Position numbers and translations under genes: made by a program. From NCBI GenBank assembly GCA_900315465.1, contig OMZF01000144.1:1-33805 (forward strand): a stretch of 33,805 nt of DNA, in the 5' to 3' direction. The notes below the pieces were generated by a model that was not told the origin of the DNA, did no database searches, and worked only from the letters and a program-made list of their open reading frames with translations. Each line of letters begins with the position of its first letter. The first letter of the stretch is position 1. Source of the stretch: an uncultured Eubacteriales bacterium. GTDB taxonomy: Bacteria > Bacillota > Clostridia > Oscillospirales > Acutalibacteraceae. Shown one piece after another: positions 1 to 8,163 of the stretch.

Positions 1-75
1 TCCGGTGGACACCTCTGCCGAAGGCAGAAGCACCGACCGAACCGACAGGTGAGACCCGGGGGACTTCTTGCCCGT
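1..75. other. GC-rich hairpin-rich segment interrupting pnuC at window edge
   Basis: By hand count 49 of the first 74 bases are G or C, far above the AT-rich surroundings. It can fold: TCTGCC (14-19) pairs with GGCAGA (23-28) over a GAA loop, CACC (31-34) can pair with GGTG (48-51), and a G-run at 58-62 faces a C-run at 71-73. No reading frame is supported. It begins where pnuC homology stops, so it is either the end of an inserted element (an IS200/IS605-like end would fit hairpins placed after a TTAAC-like junction) or an assembly join. I could not match it to a known RNA family. Confidence 0.4.
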
Positions 76-453
76 TTAGGTTAAAATAATTTCCCTATTA
101 TGTATGCTGTTTACTTTAACTTCAGATCTGTTACCATTATATGGATTTTCAAGCCATGAAATTAACGCAAATACAGCCATAGGCATTGTCATTCCCAGAT
201 AAGTGAACATTTCACCGTAATAAGAAAAATTGAATGATATTAGCCCATACAGCAAACTGAAAATCACCATTAATAATTGTCCCCAAGGATTTCCCTTCGC
301 ACTAAGTATAAGAGAAGTAACTCCGATGATCGAAGCAGACAGAGTGAGATAATTTTCTCTGTCAAATACAAAAAATGATATGATAATTGAAATTACTGAT
401 ACACTCCATAATACAATTTCCGTTTTTGAAAAATATCTTATTATTTTATTCAT
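76..453 (-). pseudogene. pnuC: PnuC nicotinamide mononucleotide / riboside transporter, C-terminally truncated
   Basis: PnuC proteins are integral membrane carriers of nicotinamide riboside or related NAD precursors, usually about 200-240 residues with seven membrane helices. The 125 residues here match the N-terminal half: hydrophobic helices around residues 13-28, 35-48, 55-78 and 84-100, a YYGEM motif near residue 78, and the typical EVKVN stretch near residue 111. The protein then ends after a few residues at a TAA next to the GC-rich segment 1-75, so three or so helices are missing. The start at 453 has an AGGAG ribosome site 6-7 bases upstream. That site directly follows a hairpin and U-run (466-519), so expression may depend on attenuation. 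I call it a truncated gene; the family identity is from recall and is fairly secure. Confidence 0.72.
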
Positions 454-465
454 GATAATCTCCTG

Positions 466-534
466 AAAAAAGCACCCGCATACACATCTTCTAAGACCTT
501 ACGATGTGTAAACGGATGCTTTATGCATCTTCTA
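466..534 (-). promoter_or_regulatory. Terminator/attenuator hairpin abutting the pnuC start, with competing hairpin
   Basis: On the minus strand, bases 519-503 and 488-472 form a long stem (GCATCCG with CGGGTGC, an internal loop, then ACACATC with GATGTGT) with a 14-base loop, followed at once by six U (471-466) and then the pnuC ribosome site. It may terminate the methyltransferase gene. However, there is no room for a promoter between it and pnuC, so pnuC must be transcribed through it. Upstream, GATGC (529-525) can pair with GCATC (519-515), which would remove the base of the terminator stem. The 9-mer TAGAAGATG occurs twice (534-526 and 493-485). Confidence 0.55.
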
Positions 535-555
535 CCCGGTGGCAGATTAATTCTT

Positions 556-1200
556 TTACCAAATGAATGGTATAAGCCTGTATTTAACTTTTTTCTTATA
601 TTCGGCATATCCTTCAAGCCCGTTTTCAAGTACAGTTTCTTCATTTTTTATTCTGAATGCTATTGCAAACGGATATATAAGAAAAATCAGAAACGAAAAC
701 AAAGAACCCAATACAAGAGGAATTGACAAAAACATAAGTATCGTAGCCGAATACATCGGATGACGCACTATACCATACAAACCTGTATCTATGACCTTCT
801 GACTTTTCTGTACCTCAATGGTTCTCGAAAGGTAGGTATTTTCCCGAAGCACTTCGGCATACATGGCATACGACAACAAAAATACCGCAGAAGCTATTAT
901 AATAACAATCGGATGAAGTGATAACCAGCCAAATCTGTGATCCAATCCTGCAATGATAAATCCTGACAGAAACATTATTCCGCTTACAGCTACCACTCCC
1001 CTCTGCTCTTTTTCCTTTTCCTTTGTATTAAGTCGTTTTTCAAGGAGTGCGGGATTTTTAAAAAGCATCACTATTCCCATTATAAACATAGGTATAAAAA
1101 GAAGTCCGATAAATAACCAGCCGTTTATAAATTTAAGCGAGCCGGCAGGCAAAAACACCAGAATCATTATAATAAGCAGCCCTGCAAAATATTTTATCAA
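556..1200 (-). CDS. Isoprenylcysteine carboxyl methyltransferase-family membrane protein
   Basis: This 214-residue membrane protein belongs to the ICMT/PEMT-like methyltransferases. The signature is in the second half: GLYGIVRHPMY (the RHP motif that binds S-adenosylmethionine) and, near the end, an EEG-type segment with LEGYAEYKKKV and RLIPF. Four or five hydrophobic helices are visible. The substrate is not known for most bacterial members. The frame opens only at a TTG (1200-1198) without a ribosome site. A good site (AGGTGA) and an ATG lie at 1226, in another frame that encodes MKKLLFQKL and then stops across that TTG. Homologues as I recall them begin MK-LL--A--K, which is what both frames joined would give, so the true N-terminus probably starts at 1226 with a one- or two-base frameshift in the CAAAAG run. 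A promoter lies just upstream. Confidence 0.8.
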   Translation of the reverse strand: MIKYFAGLLIIMILVFLPAGSLKFINGWLFIGLLFIPMFIMGIVMLFKNPALLEKRLNTKEKEKEQRGVVAVSGIMFLSGFIIAGLDHRFGWLSLHPIVIIIASAVFLLSYAMYAEVLRENTYLSRTIEVQKSQKVIDTGLYGIVRHPMYSATILMFLSIPLVLGSLFSFLIFLIYPFAIAFRIKNEETVLENGLEGYAEYKKKVKYRLIPFIW

Positions 1201-1259
1201 AGCTTTTGAAATAAGAGCTTTTTCATATTGATCACCTGTTTTGATATGCTGATATTATA

Positions 1260-1288
1260 AAAATATCATGTGCAGTATCTGCTGTCAA
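1260..1288 (-). promoter_or_regulatory. SigA-type promoter for the methyltransferase gene
   Basis: The minus strand has TTGACA (1288-1283), a 17-base spacer and an extended -10, TG-A-TATTTT (-10 at 1265-1260). Transcription would begin around 1253, about 27 bases before the ATG at 1226. Confidence 0.6.
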
Positions 1289-1348
1289 GACTATTTCAAA
1301 TTTTTTACTGACTACATAGATTTTCAAAAGCATATATACCTAATAAAC

Positions 1349-1384
1349 TGACTGTTGTACCCTATCCCAAAAGTACAACAGTCA
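1349..1384 (-). terminator. Terminator at the end of the exporter/GLUG operon
   Basis: A perfect 12-bp stem (TGACTGTTGTAC at 1349-1360 with its complement at 1373-1384) lies about 20 bases after the stop of the GLUG protein. On the minus strand the tail is GTTTATT, a weak U-tract. On the plus strand it is ATTTTTTA, so it may stop transcription from both sides. Confidence 0.65.
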
Positions 1385-1402
1385 ATTTTTTATACATAAT
1401 TA

Positions 1403-4249
1403 TTATTCTTTTTCTTCATCGGAAACTGCTTTTTTCTTTTTGACGGAACGAATGACCATGACAATTATAAATAACAAAACAAGTGCAGCACCTGCCGAAA
1501 TAAGAAATATCGGATTGACATTTATTGTTTTCTTTTTGATATATACGATACTGCTGTTATTGTCTGCATCAAATACAATATAACTTCCGTCTTTTACATA
1601 TTCGGTCACAGTCGGCTCTTTGCCATCTTTTATAAGAAAGAGTTCCCCACCGTCATCAGCTTTCATTCTTACCTTGAAAGTACCGATGTAATCGTTTACA
1701 GAGATTTTTACAGCCGAAAGAAGCTTTCCACCGTCATAGGGTTCTTTTTCCGTATCTATACTGAATTCTTCTGCTTTAAGCTGCTGTCCTTCATAGAAAT
1801 TGCCTTCTGCAAGGAAAAGAGGAATATCTTCTGCTGTAGAAATAGTCGTTCTGGGATTTTTGTAACTGCCCCCTACCGTCTGACTGTAGAGTATGCTGTC
1901 ATTCTGAAATTTATCCCATTTCCAATATTTTACTCCATCCATCGGAACATCGGGCAGTTTATCTATTTTCCCACCATACGGAACTTCAATGACACTTACC
2001 GTCTTGCCGTTTGCTGAAAATGTAACGGTTATCTTCTTGAAAATATCGGGAATATTTTTAAGCTTTATCATTTCCTGATAACTGAGCGGCTCTGCCTTTC
2101 CTTTGTAGCTTACACCGTCTATACCGCCTACTCCATTTTCAACGAAATAACAGTTATTTACATCCACATCTGCACCGCCCGAAATGATACCGACATTTTC
2201 TTCTCCTTTTTCAATATAGGAAAAGGCTTTGCAGCTGTCTACTTTTCCGCCGTTACCAACAATACCTCCTACATAACTTACACCGTACATAACCGTTCGT
2301 GAACAGGAATTTTTGACAGTGCCTCCATTTTTACCGATAATACCTGCACAATACTCTCCTGTCGAAACATTTATCGTACCAGATGCGATACAGTCTGTGA
2401 TAAGCCCAAACTCGGAGCTTCCTGCAATCCCCCCTGCATACTGCTTTTTAGCACTGACCTCACCGGAACTTGTGCTATCTTTTATCACAGCAAATATAAG
2501 ATAATTTGCATCAGTAAGCAGATAATCGGAAATCTGTAATTTATCCTCTGCATCAAATTCAACTTCAAAAGCTGTTACTCCTGTAATACCTCCTGCATTT
2601 GTTTCGGCATCCACATTACCATTGTTTATACATCCGCTGATGATACCTTTTTTATAATTATCAGTTTCGGAAACATCTTTGCGATAATCGGTTTTTATCT
2701 GAGAAAGATCTTCGGCTGTAGTAGTAAGTGAATCTGAAAGAGATGTTATACTGTTTTTAAGATCAAGTGCATCCTGTCTTATTATTGCCGAATCCGAACT
2801 TAAAAGATTTTTCAGACTTGATGCACTGTCTGATACACCCTTGATATCTTTAAAAATACTTTCAGTATCCGGCTTTGAGTAGGATGTATCTGCAATTATC
2901 TCCTCAAGTTCTTCTATAAGATTTTCACTTTCGGGATCAATATGTTCATTTTCAAGATGTTCTTTTTCTTCTGTTCTTATCTCTGCAATTATATCAAATA
3001 CTTCATTAAGATCAATTACTGTATTATCCTTGCCGAATATTTCCTTTAATTGTGTTATAAGCTCTCTTGTCTTTTTATGATCATGCTTTTTAACCGATTC
3101 CTTTATCTGAGCAACAAGCAGATCGGATGTTTTTTTCAGTTCTGCCGTATTATTCTGTATCTGGTTTACTGCAATATTTGTATCCGTCTTTGCCGCATTC
3201 AGATAACTCCGTATAGCTGACACTTCATTTTCAATATTCTTTGATGAACTGTGTGCATCCTGTTCAAGCTTTGTAAGCTTTGCATCTATATCATCAATAG
3301 ATGTTCTGAGAACTGTAAGCTTACTTTGAGAAAAATCCCATGAAGAATACGGCTGGAGCTGTCCTGCAATTCCTCCCACATCTTTTTTGCCTGTTACTTC
3401 TCCGTTATTTGTACAGTTTTCGATTTTTCCGCTTTGTCTGCCGACAATACCGCCGACATTGTAGCCTGTTCTGTCAAAGCCGATGTATCCGCTGTTTTCA
3501 CACGAAATTATAACTCCTTCGGAGAGACCTGCAATTCCCCCTATATCCGAAATATCATAAAATGAATCCTCTGATACATCCGATACATCAAAATCCCTGA
3601 TACTGAAACTTCTTACCGAAGTGCTTTCAACCGTTATTTCTTCGTTATTGACCTTACCGCTGTTGGTACAGCCTTCAATAACTCCTTCGTTATAACCGCA
3701 TATACCTCCTGAACGGTGCTGTGCTTTTACAGAACCGGAGAAATTACAGTCCGTAAGAAGACCGGTATTTTTTCCCGCAATACCTCCTGCATCTTCCCTG
3801 CATCCGATATTGCCCTCAAAAGTACAATTTTCAAGAGTACCTCTGTTTGTTCCGACAATACCTCCGGCAACCAATGAATCAGGCTGAACATTTCCCTGAA
3901 TTTTAAGATTTTTTATTCTTGCTTTCTCAGTGGTATATCGCATAAAACCCATCGAAGAATCTTTTTTGACTATATTCAGCCCCTTTATTGTATGACCGTT
4001 ACCATTAAATGTCCCTGCAAAGCATGGTATACATACAAAATCGGTATGTTTTACATCAATATCATTCTGAAGTTCAACTGTAAGACCTTCACTGAAACTG
4101 TCCAAAGTGCATTTTTTTGAAAAATCTATAAGCTCTTCCACTGTCGAGATAGTAAAAGTATTATCATAAGCTCTTACAACAGGTGCGAAAAATGATACGG
4201 ATGAAAAACCGATAACAGCAGATAAAATCAATGAGATATGCTTTTTCAT
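1403..4249 (-). CDS. GLUG-repeat surface protein with coiled coil and C-terminal membrane anchor
   Basis: A 948-residue exported protein. Residues 1-27 form a signal peptide. Two blocks of GLUG-type repeats follow (GGIVG--G-I--C---G pattern, about 100-310 and 545-700), the repeat seen in large surface proteins and expected to form a beta-helix. Between the blocks is an insert of about 230 residues rich in Lys, Glu, Asp, Ser and Leu heptads, predicted coiled coil. After the second block comes a small beta domain resembling the InlB/Flg_new repeat (VTFSANG, VPYGGKI, YWKWDKF). A hydrophobic helix near 908-930 and a basic tail anchor it in the membrane. The ATG overlaps the exporter stop (ATGA), so the two are translationally coupled. 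The protein probably works with, or is handled by, that exporter; its function is unknown. No LPXTG motif was seen. Confidence 0.8.
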   Translation of the reverse strand: MKKHISLILSAVIGFSSVSFFAPVVRAYDNTFTISTVEELIDFSKKCTLDSFSEGLTVELQNDIDVKHTDFVCIPCFAGTFNGNGHTIKGLNIVKKDSSMGFMRYTTEKARIKNLKIQGNVQPDSLVAGGIVGTNRGTLENCTFEGNIGCREDAGGIAGKNTGLLTDCNFSGSVKAQHRSGGICGYNEGVIEGCTNSGKVNNEEITVESTSVRSFSIRDFDVSDVSEDSFYDISDIGGIAGLSEGVIISCENSGYIGFDRTGYNVGGIVGRQSGKIENCTNNGEVTGKKDVGGIAGQLQPYSSWDFSQSKLTVLRTSIDDIDAKLTKLEQDAHSSSKNIENEVSAIRSYLNAAKTDTNIAVNQIQNNTAELKKTSDLLVAQIKESVKKHDHKKTRELITQLKEIFGKDNTVIDLNEVFDIIAEIRTEEKEHLENEHIDPESENLIEELEEIIADTSYSKPDTESIFKDIKGVSDSASSLKNLLSSDSAIIRQDALDLKNSITSLSDSLTTTAEDLSQIKTDYRKDVSETDNYKKGIISGCINNGNVDAETNAGGITGVTAFEVEFDAEDKLQISDYLLTDANYLIFAVIKDSTSSGEVSAKKQYAGGIAGSSEFGLITDCIASGTINVSTGEYCAGIIGKNGGTVKNSCSRTVMYGVSYVGGIVGNGGKVDSCKAFSYIEKGEENVGIISGGADVDVNNCYFVENGVGGIDGVSYKGKAEPLSYQEMIKLKNIPDIFKKITVTFSANGKTVSVIEVPYGGKIDKLPDVPMDGVKYWKWDKFQNDSILYSQTVGGSYKNPRTTISTAEDIPLFLAEGNFYEGQQLKAEEFSIDTEKEPYDGGKLLSAVKISVNDYIGTFKVRMKADDGGELFLIKDGKEPTVTEYVKDGSYIVFDADNNSSIVYIKKKTINVNPIFLISAGAALVLLFIIVMVIRSVKKKKAVSDEEKE

Positions 4250-6552
4250 TTATCGTCACCTCCCAGACTTATCTTAAATTTGGTTTTTTCTATAAGCTTA
4301 TCAAGCAGAACTATTATCTGCGGCAGAACAGTAAGTACAAGTATGACTGAGATCAATGCCCCCCTGCCTACTGCCAAACCTATATGACCTATATATACAT
4401 CACTGACCCTGAGTGCAATAAGAAAACCTGCCATTGTAAGAATAGTACCCGATGTAAGCACTGTCGGGAAGCTTTCGTTTACTGCAAGGGACATTGCTTT
4501 CTTTTTATCAAATTTATTCCTGAGTTCCTGATAATGATTCATAATAACTATGGCATAGTCTATAGTCGCACCCATCTGAATAGCCGACACTATCATATTT
4601 GTAACAAATGAACTTGTCACGTTTGTGAGATACGGGAATGAAAAATTCATCCATATACTTCCCTGAATTACAAATACAAGTAATACTGAACCTGCAACAC
4701 TGCGGAAGGTAAGAAGAAGTATCACAAGCACAAACAATATTGTAAGAACATTTATTTTTGTACTGTCACTGTTAAAGGTATCAGCCAGATCTCTTGCACT
4801 TGTTATTTCACCTATTACAAGAAGTTTTTTATCTGTGTCGGGATAATATTTTTTAGCCGCATTTCTTATATCATCTACGAGCTTTACACTGTTTTCGCCC
4901 TCAACTGGAACTGTGGCAGATATAATGATACGGTCATAATTTTCTCCCTGAAGCTGATCCATACCCATTTTAAGCTTTGAACGAAGTTCAGAAAGCTGTT
5001 CGGATTTATTTTCATCAAGGTTTATGATACCCTGATCCGTCTTTTCAAAAAGGTAAAGGAACATATCTATAAGCGGTATCTCGTAATCATTCACACTTTT
5101 AAAAATACCCTGATACTGCTGATGCTCCACACCGTAAGCCTGATAAAGAATATTCGCTTCCTCAAGATCTATATCAAGAAGTTCGGAGAACATTCTCGGC
5201 GTATATTTATCCGTAAGAACATGACCCTCCTCAGATTCCGTATTTGCAAGACCTGTTATAGTCTTGATATTATCCATTTTGGATATTTCCTTGATTATGG
5301 ACTTTTCGGCTTCATAATTTCCATTGGGAACTATAAGAGCTATCTGAGTTGAATTATCAAATGTATCTGTTATCTTATGCATTGTAGCACGGCTTTCCGA
5401 ATAGATAAGTTCGTTTATGGTGCTGTCTGCAAAAGCATAATTTGCCTTGGATGAAAAATAAATCGAAAGAGGAATCATTATAACAAACAGCCACACAAAG
5501 CAATATTTTGATTTTGTAAGTATCCTGCCCCACCACTCTATATCGGGAACAAGGTTTCTGTGTGCGGTTTTTTTGAGAAGCTTCGGAAAAAGGAGTATAA
5601 GACCCGGCATAAGCAGCAAAACAGAAAGAATACTGAAAATGATGCCCTTTGTAAGCACAACACCAAGGTCATAACCCAGACGGAACTGCATAAGAGTAAG
5701 TGCCATCAGTCCGGAAATTGTTGTAAGGCTTGATGAAGATATTTCAATAATACCCTTTGAAAGAGCCTCAATAAGTGCTTCCTTTTCATTTCCGAGTCTC
5801 AGAACCTCGTCCTGATACCTGTGTATAAGAATGATAGAATAGTCTATAGCCAGTGCAAGCTGCAAAATTACAGCAATAGAATTTGTTATAGATGAAATTT
5901 CTCCAAGCAGGTAATTCGTACCCATATTCAGAACAGCAGCAAAAGCAAATACTACCCCGAAAATAGCCACTTCAAAATAACTTCTTGATGTAAAAAGCAG
6001 CACCAGAACAATTACACTTGCTGTCAGAAGCAATACTCCGCCCATTTCAGATGCGACCTGTGCCGAATAGTTTTCTCCTATACCTGAGGAAATATAAACA
6101 TCATAGCCTTCAAGGTCTTTTTTTATGTCACTGAGTGCATCTATTACCTTCTGATCACTTTCTGTTCCATCGAATGAAACAGACATAAGTGCTGCAGAAT
6201 CAACAAAATGTGCTTTTGAATCGTCAAGAGTAACACCGGTAACGTGTTCATTTTCAGCCATATGATCTGCAAGCTGCTGTGCTTTCTCATAGGTAATATT
6301 TGATACCATTATATCAGCCATACCATAGGTGATAAATTCATCCTCCATTATGGTAAGCCCCTGACGTGTTTCGGTATCATCGGGCAGAAAGGCGGTAATA
6401 TCCTCGTTTACCTTTACCTTGGAAATTGACATGACGCAGAAAATCGCAGCCGCAAGGAATATTGCCATTATGAAGAAACGGTATTTTACTATTGCAGTCG
6501 CAAGACCCTTCATCAAGTTACCCTTTTCCTTAATCTTTTTGATTTTTTCCAT
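4246..6552 (-). CDS. MMPL/RND-family exporter
   Basis: A 768-residue inner-membrane transporter of the RND superfamily, MMPL/HAE-3 type. It has the duplicated architecture: a first helix (about 24-44), a large extracytoplasmic domain (45-160), five helices, then helix 7 (about 350-368), a second external domain, and the remaining helices. Characteristic blocks are FLPDDTET after helix 1, ALAIDYSIILIHRYQDE in the first half and GATIDYAIVIMNHYQELR in the second; the Asp-Tyr pairs belong to the proton-relay region. Such proteins export lipids, siderophores or peptides, and the substrate here cannot be read from the sequence. The chosen ATG has GGAG eight bases upstream; an ATG 13 codons later also has an AAGGG and could serve. 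It is the first gene of a two-gene operon with a good promoter, and no TetR-type regulator sits beside it. Confidence 0.88.
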   Translation of the reverse strand: MEKIKKIKEKGNLMKGLATAIVKYRFFIMAIFLAAAIFCVMSISKVKVNEDITAFLPDDTETRQGLTIMEDEFITYGMADIMVSNITYEKAQQLADHMAENEHVTGVTLDDSKAHFVDSAALMSVSFDGTESDQKVIDALSDIKKDLEGYDVYISSGIGENYSAQVASEMGGVLLLTASVIVLVLLFTSRSYFEVAIFGVVFAFAAVLNMGTNYLLGEISSITNSIAVILQLALAIDYSIILIHRYQDEVLRLGNEKEALIEALSKGIIEISSSSLTTISGLMALTLMQFRLGYDLGVVLTKGIIFSILSVLLLMPGLILLFPKLLKKTAHRNLVPDIEWWGRILTKSKYCFVWLFVIMIPLSIYFSSKANYAFADSTINELIYSESRATMHKITDTFDNSTQIALIVPNGNYEAEKSIIKEISKMDNIKTITGLANTESEEGHVLTDKYTPRMFSELLDIDLEEANILYQAYGVEHQQYQGIFKSVNDYEIPLIDMFLYLFEKTDQGIINLDENKSEQLSELRSKLKMGMDQLQGENYDRIIISATVPVEGENSVKLVDDIRNAAKKYYPDTDKKLLVIGEITSARDLADTFNSDSTKINVLTILFVLVILLLTFRSVAGSVLLVFVIQGSIWMNFSFPYLTNVTSSFVTNMIVSAIQMGATIDYAIVIMNHYQELRNKFDKKKAMSLAVNESFPTVLTSGTILTMAGFLIALRVSDVYIGHIGLAVGRGALISVILVLTVLPQIIVLLDKLIEKTKFKISLGGDDK

Positions 6553-6587
6553 TTGTCACACTCCAATACTAAAATAAACTACACTAA

Positions 6588-6616
6588 ATTATATACATTT
6601 GTGAAATAATAGTCAA
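6588..6616 (-). promoter_or_regulatory. SigA-type promoter of the MMPL/GLUG operon
   Basis: Minus strand TTGACT (6616-6611), 17-base spacer, TATAAT (6593-6588). Just downstream lie two related 10-mers, TTTAGTGTAG (6588-6579) and TTTAGTATTG (6573-6564), repeated every 15 bases over the start point; they could be an operator. Confidence 0.75.
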
Positions 6617-6675
6617 TCGACAATATGGCGGATTTATCATGTTTTTGAAACTACTGTACAAAACAAAAATATAAA

Positions 6676-6706
6676 ATCCTCTCTGCCGATATTCGGAAGA
6701 GAGGAT
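6676..6706 (-). terminator. Terminator of the substrate-binding lipoprotein gene
   Basis: ATCCTCTCT (6676-6684) pairs with AGAGAGGAT (6698-6706), extended by CCGA/TCGG inside. On the minus strand it is followed by TTTTATATTTTT. It begins 10 bases after the stop codon. Confidence 0.8.
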
Positions 6707-6715
6707 AATTTTTCA

Positions 6716-7957
6716 TCAAAGATTCCAAAGACCGCTGTAACCCGTAACAAAATTTGCACCGAAGCATATTTCATAGAAGCCGTCTATACCGGAATAAGTA
6801 TTATTTGCAAGATCTTCGCTTATAGATTTTGAAGTTATAACTCTCACAGGTACATCCTGCTCCTGAGGAAGTGCCGAACCGTTAAGGACACGAAGTGCAT
6901 AATCGACCATAGCATATGCCGTCCATTCATAGCTTTGTGCAACGAGCATTTCTATACTGCCGTTCTGTGCCGCATCAAAAGCCGCCGTACTTCCGCCTGT
7001 AGAAACGATCTTGATTTTCTTTCCCGACTGGTCAACACCGCTTACAGCATCACCTATCATTGAATCATCAAGAACTACTATGTAATTTATATTGGGATCT
7101 TTGTCAATAGCCTGTTTTATCTTAGCAGAAAGACCGTTATTTACTTCAAGTGTCGAACCGCTGAGTACATTACAGTAGCCTGATGTAACATATTTCTGAA
7201 ATTCATCGGCAAAGCCCTTGTATATAGAGCTTGAAAGAACGGAATCGGAATTATTTATCGCAAGTGCATTGACCTTTGCCTTATTTGCACTTATTACCCA
7301 ATCTGCAAGAAGCTTTCCTGCAAGCTGATAATTTATCGGAATAGTATAATCAACATAGTGATCCTTCTGATCCTTTCCGACATTTCCTGCTGAAAGAACT
7401 CTGATACCGTTAGCCTGAGTTTTTTCTATTGCAGAAGCTATAGGGTCTTTATCTATATCTCCGTACATCAGAACAATATTGCTTTCCTGAATAGATTTTT
7501 CAAGTTCGTCATTAAAGAAAGAGGGTGTACCGTTGGATTCATTTGCAACCACACTTTTAAACCCTGCTGATTTTGCCGCACTTATAAACTGTCCTGTAAC
7601 AAGAGATGTAAACGAATAATTAGAATTATCAGATATAAGTGTAATAGTTTTATCGCTTGCTATTTTCCTTGCACTTATAACATCTGACGAAGAGGAAAAA
7701 TCAGGCACATTCTTATATTTTGCAATAAAGGCATTTATTTCATTCAGAGCAGATGCTGAAATATCCTCTTTAGCCTCTACTGCACTTATGTCCTTTATCT
7801 CCTCTTTTGATTCCTGAACAGATACTGTTTCACTCACCTGAGAGGATGCAGCTGTTTTTGAATTTTCAGTCTTACTGTTTTCATTATTACAAGCCGTCAA
7901 TACTGCCGTACTTACGATCACTGATGCAGTAAGTATAATTGCCGTTATCCTTTTCAT
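6716..7957 (-). CDS. Sugar-type periplasmic-binding lipoprotein (Peripla_BP_4 family)
   Basis: A 413-residue lipoprotein. Residues 1-22 are a signal sequence ending in a lipobox (LTAC, Cys 22). A Ser/Glu/Lys-rich linker follows to about residue 80, then a two-lobed binding domain of the RbsB/LacI-like type with TLISDNSNYSF, IVLMYGDIDKDP, INYIVVLDDSMIGDA and VSTGGSTAAFDAA segments typical of this fold. It would bind a sugar or small molecule outside the cell. The usual ATPase and permease genes are absent on either side: the gene has its own consensus promoter and terminator and stands alone. It may therefore serve a distant transporter or a sensor. The start is set by a strong GGAGGAG ribosome site four bases before the ATG. 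Confidence 0.85.
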   Translation of the reverse strand: MKRITAIILTASVIVSTAVLTACNNENSKTENSKTAASSQVSETVSVQESKEEIKDISAVEAKEDISASALNEINAFIAKYKNVPDFSSSSDVISARKIASDKTITLISDNSNYSFTSLVTGQFISAAKSAGFKSVVANESNGTPSFFNDELEKSIQESNIVLMYGDIDKDPIASAIEKTQANGIRVLSAGNVGKDQKDHYVDYTIPINYQLAGKLLADWVISANKAKVNALAINNSDSVLSSSIYKGFADEFQKYVTSGYCNVLSGSTLEVNNGLSAKIKQAIDKDPNINYIVVLDDSMIGDAVSGVDQSGKKIKIVSTGGSTAAFDAAQNGSIEMLVAQSYEWTAYAMVDYALRVLNGSALPQEQDVPVRVITSKSISEDLANNTYSGIDGFYEICFGANFVTGYSGLWNL

Positions 7958-7996
7958 ATTCTCCTCCGACTACAATTATTCGATATTGTAACTTTA

Positions 7997-8025
7997 ATTA
8001 TACTTCTATCATTATTAACTGTCAA
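7997..8025 (-). promoter_or_regulatory. Consensus SigA promoter of the binding lipoprotein
   Basis: Minus strand TTGACA (8025-8020), exactly 17 bases, TATAAT (8002-7997): a full consensus promoter, implying strong expression unless repressed. Confidence 0.85.
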
Positions 8026-8163
8026 CAAGTATTTTTGCCGTATTTCGTCATAATAATCATGAACTTTTTGTTTGATTATTCTTTATTGATCCGAATAAAA
8101 GCGATTACAGAGGGCAAATACTAAATGTATGACTTATTTTTTCTTACGGAAGGCGTGAATATA

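Noticed and set aside
1..75. A known riboswitch or the missing 3' part of rnpB (contig circular with the end)
   Set aside because: It has CCGAAGG in a hairpin like glycine aptamers, but the surrounding conserved bases are absent. It also lacks the conserved late RNase P blocks, so it does not continue the RNA that runs off the other end.
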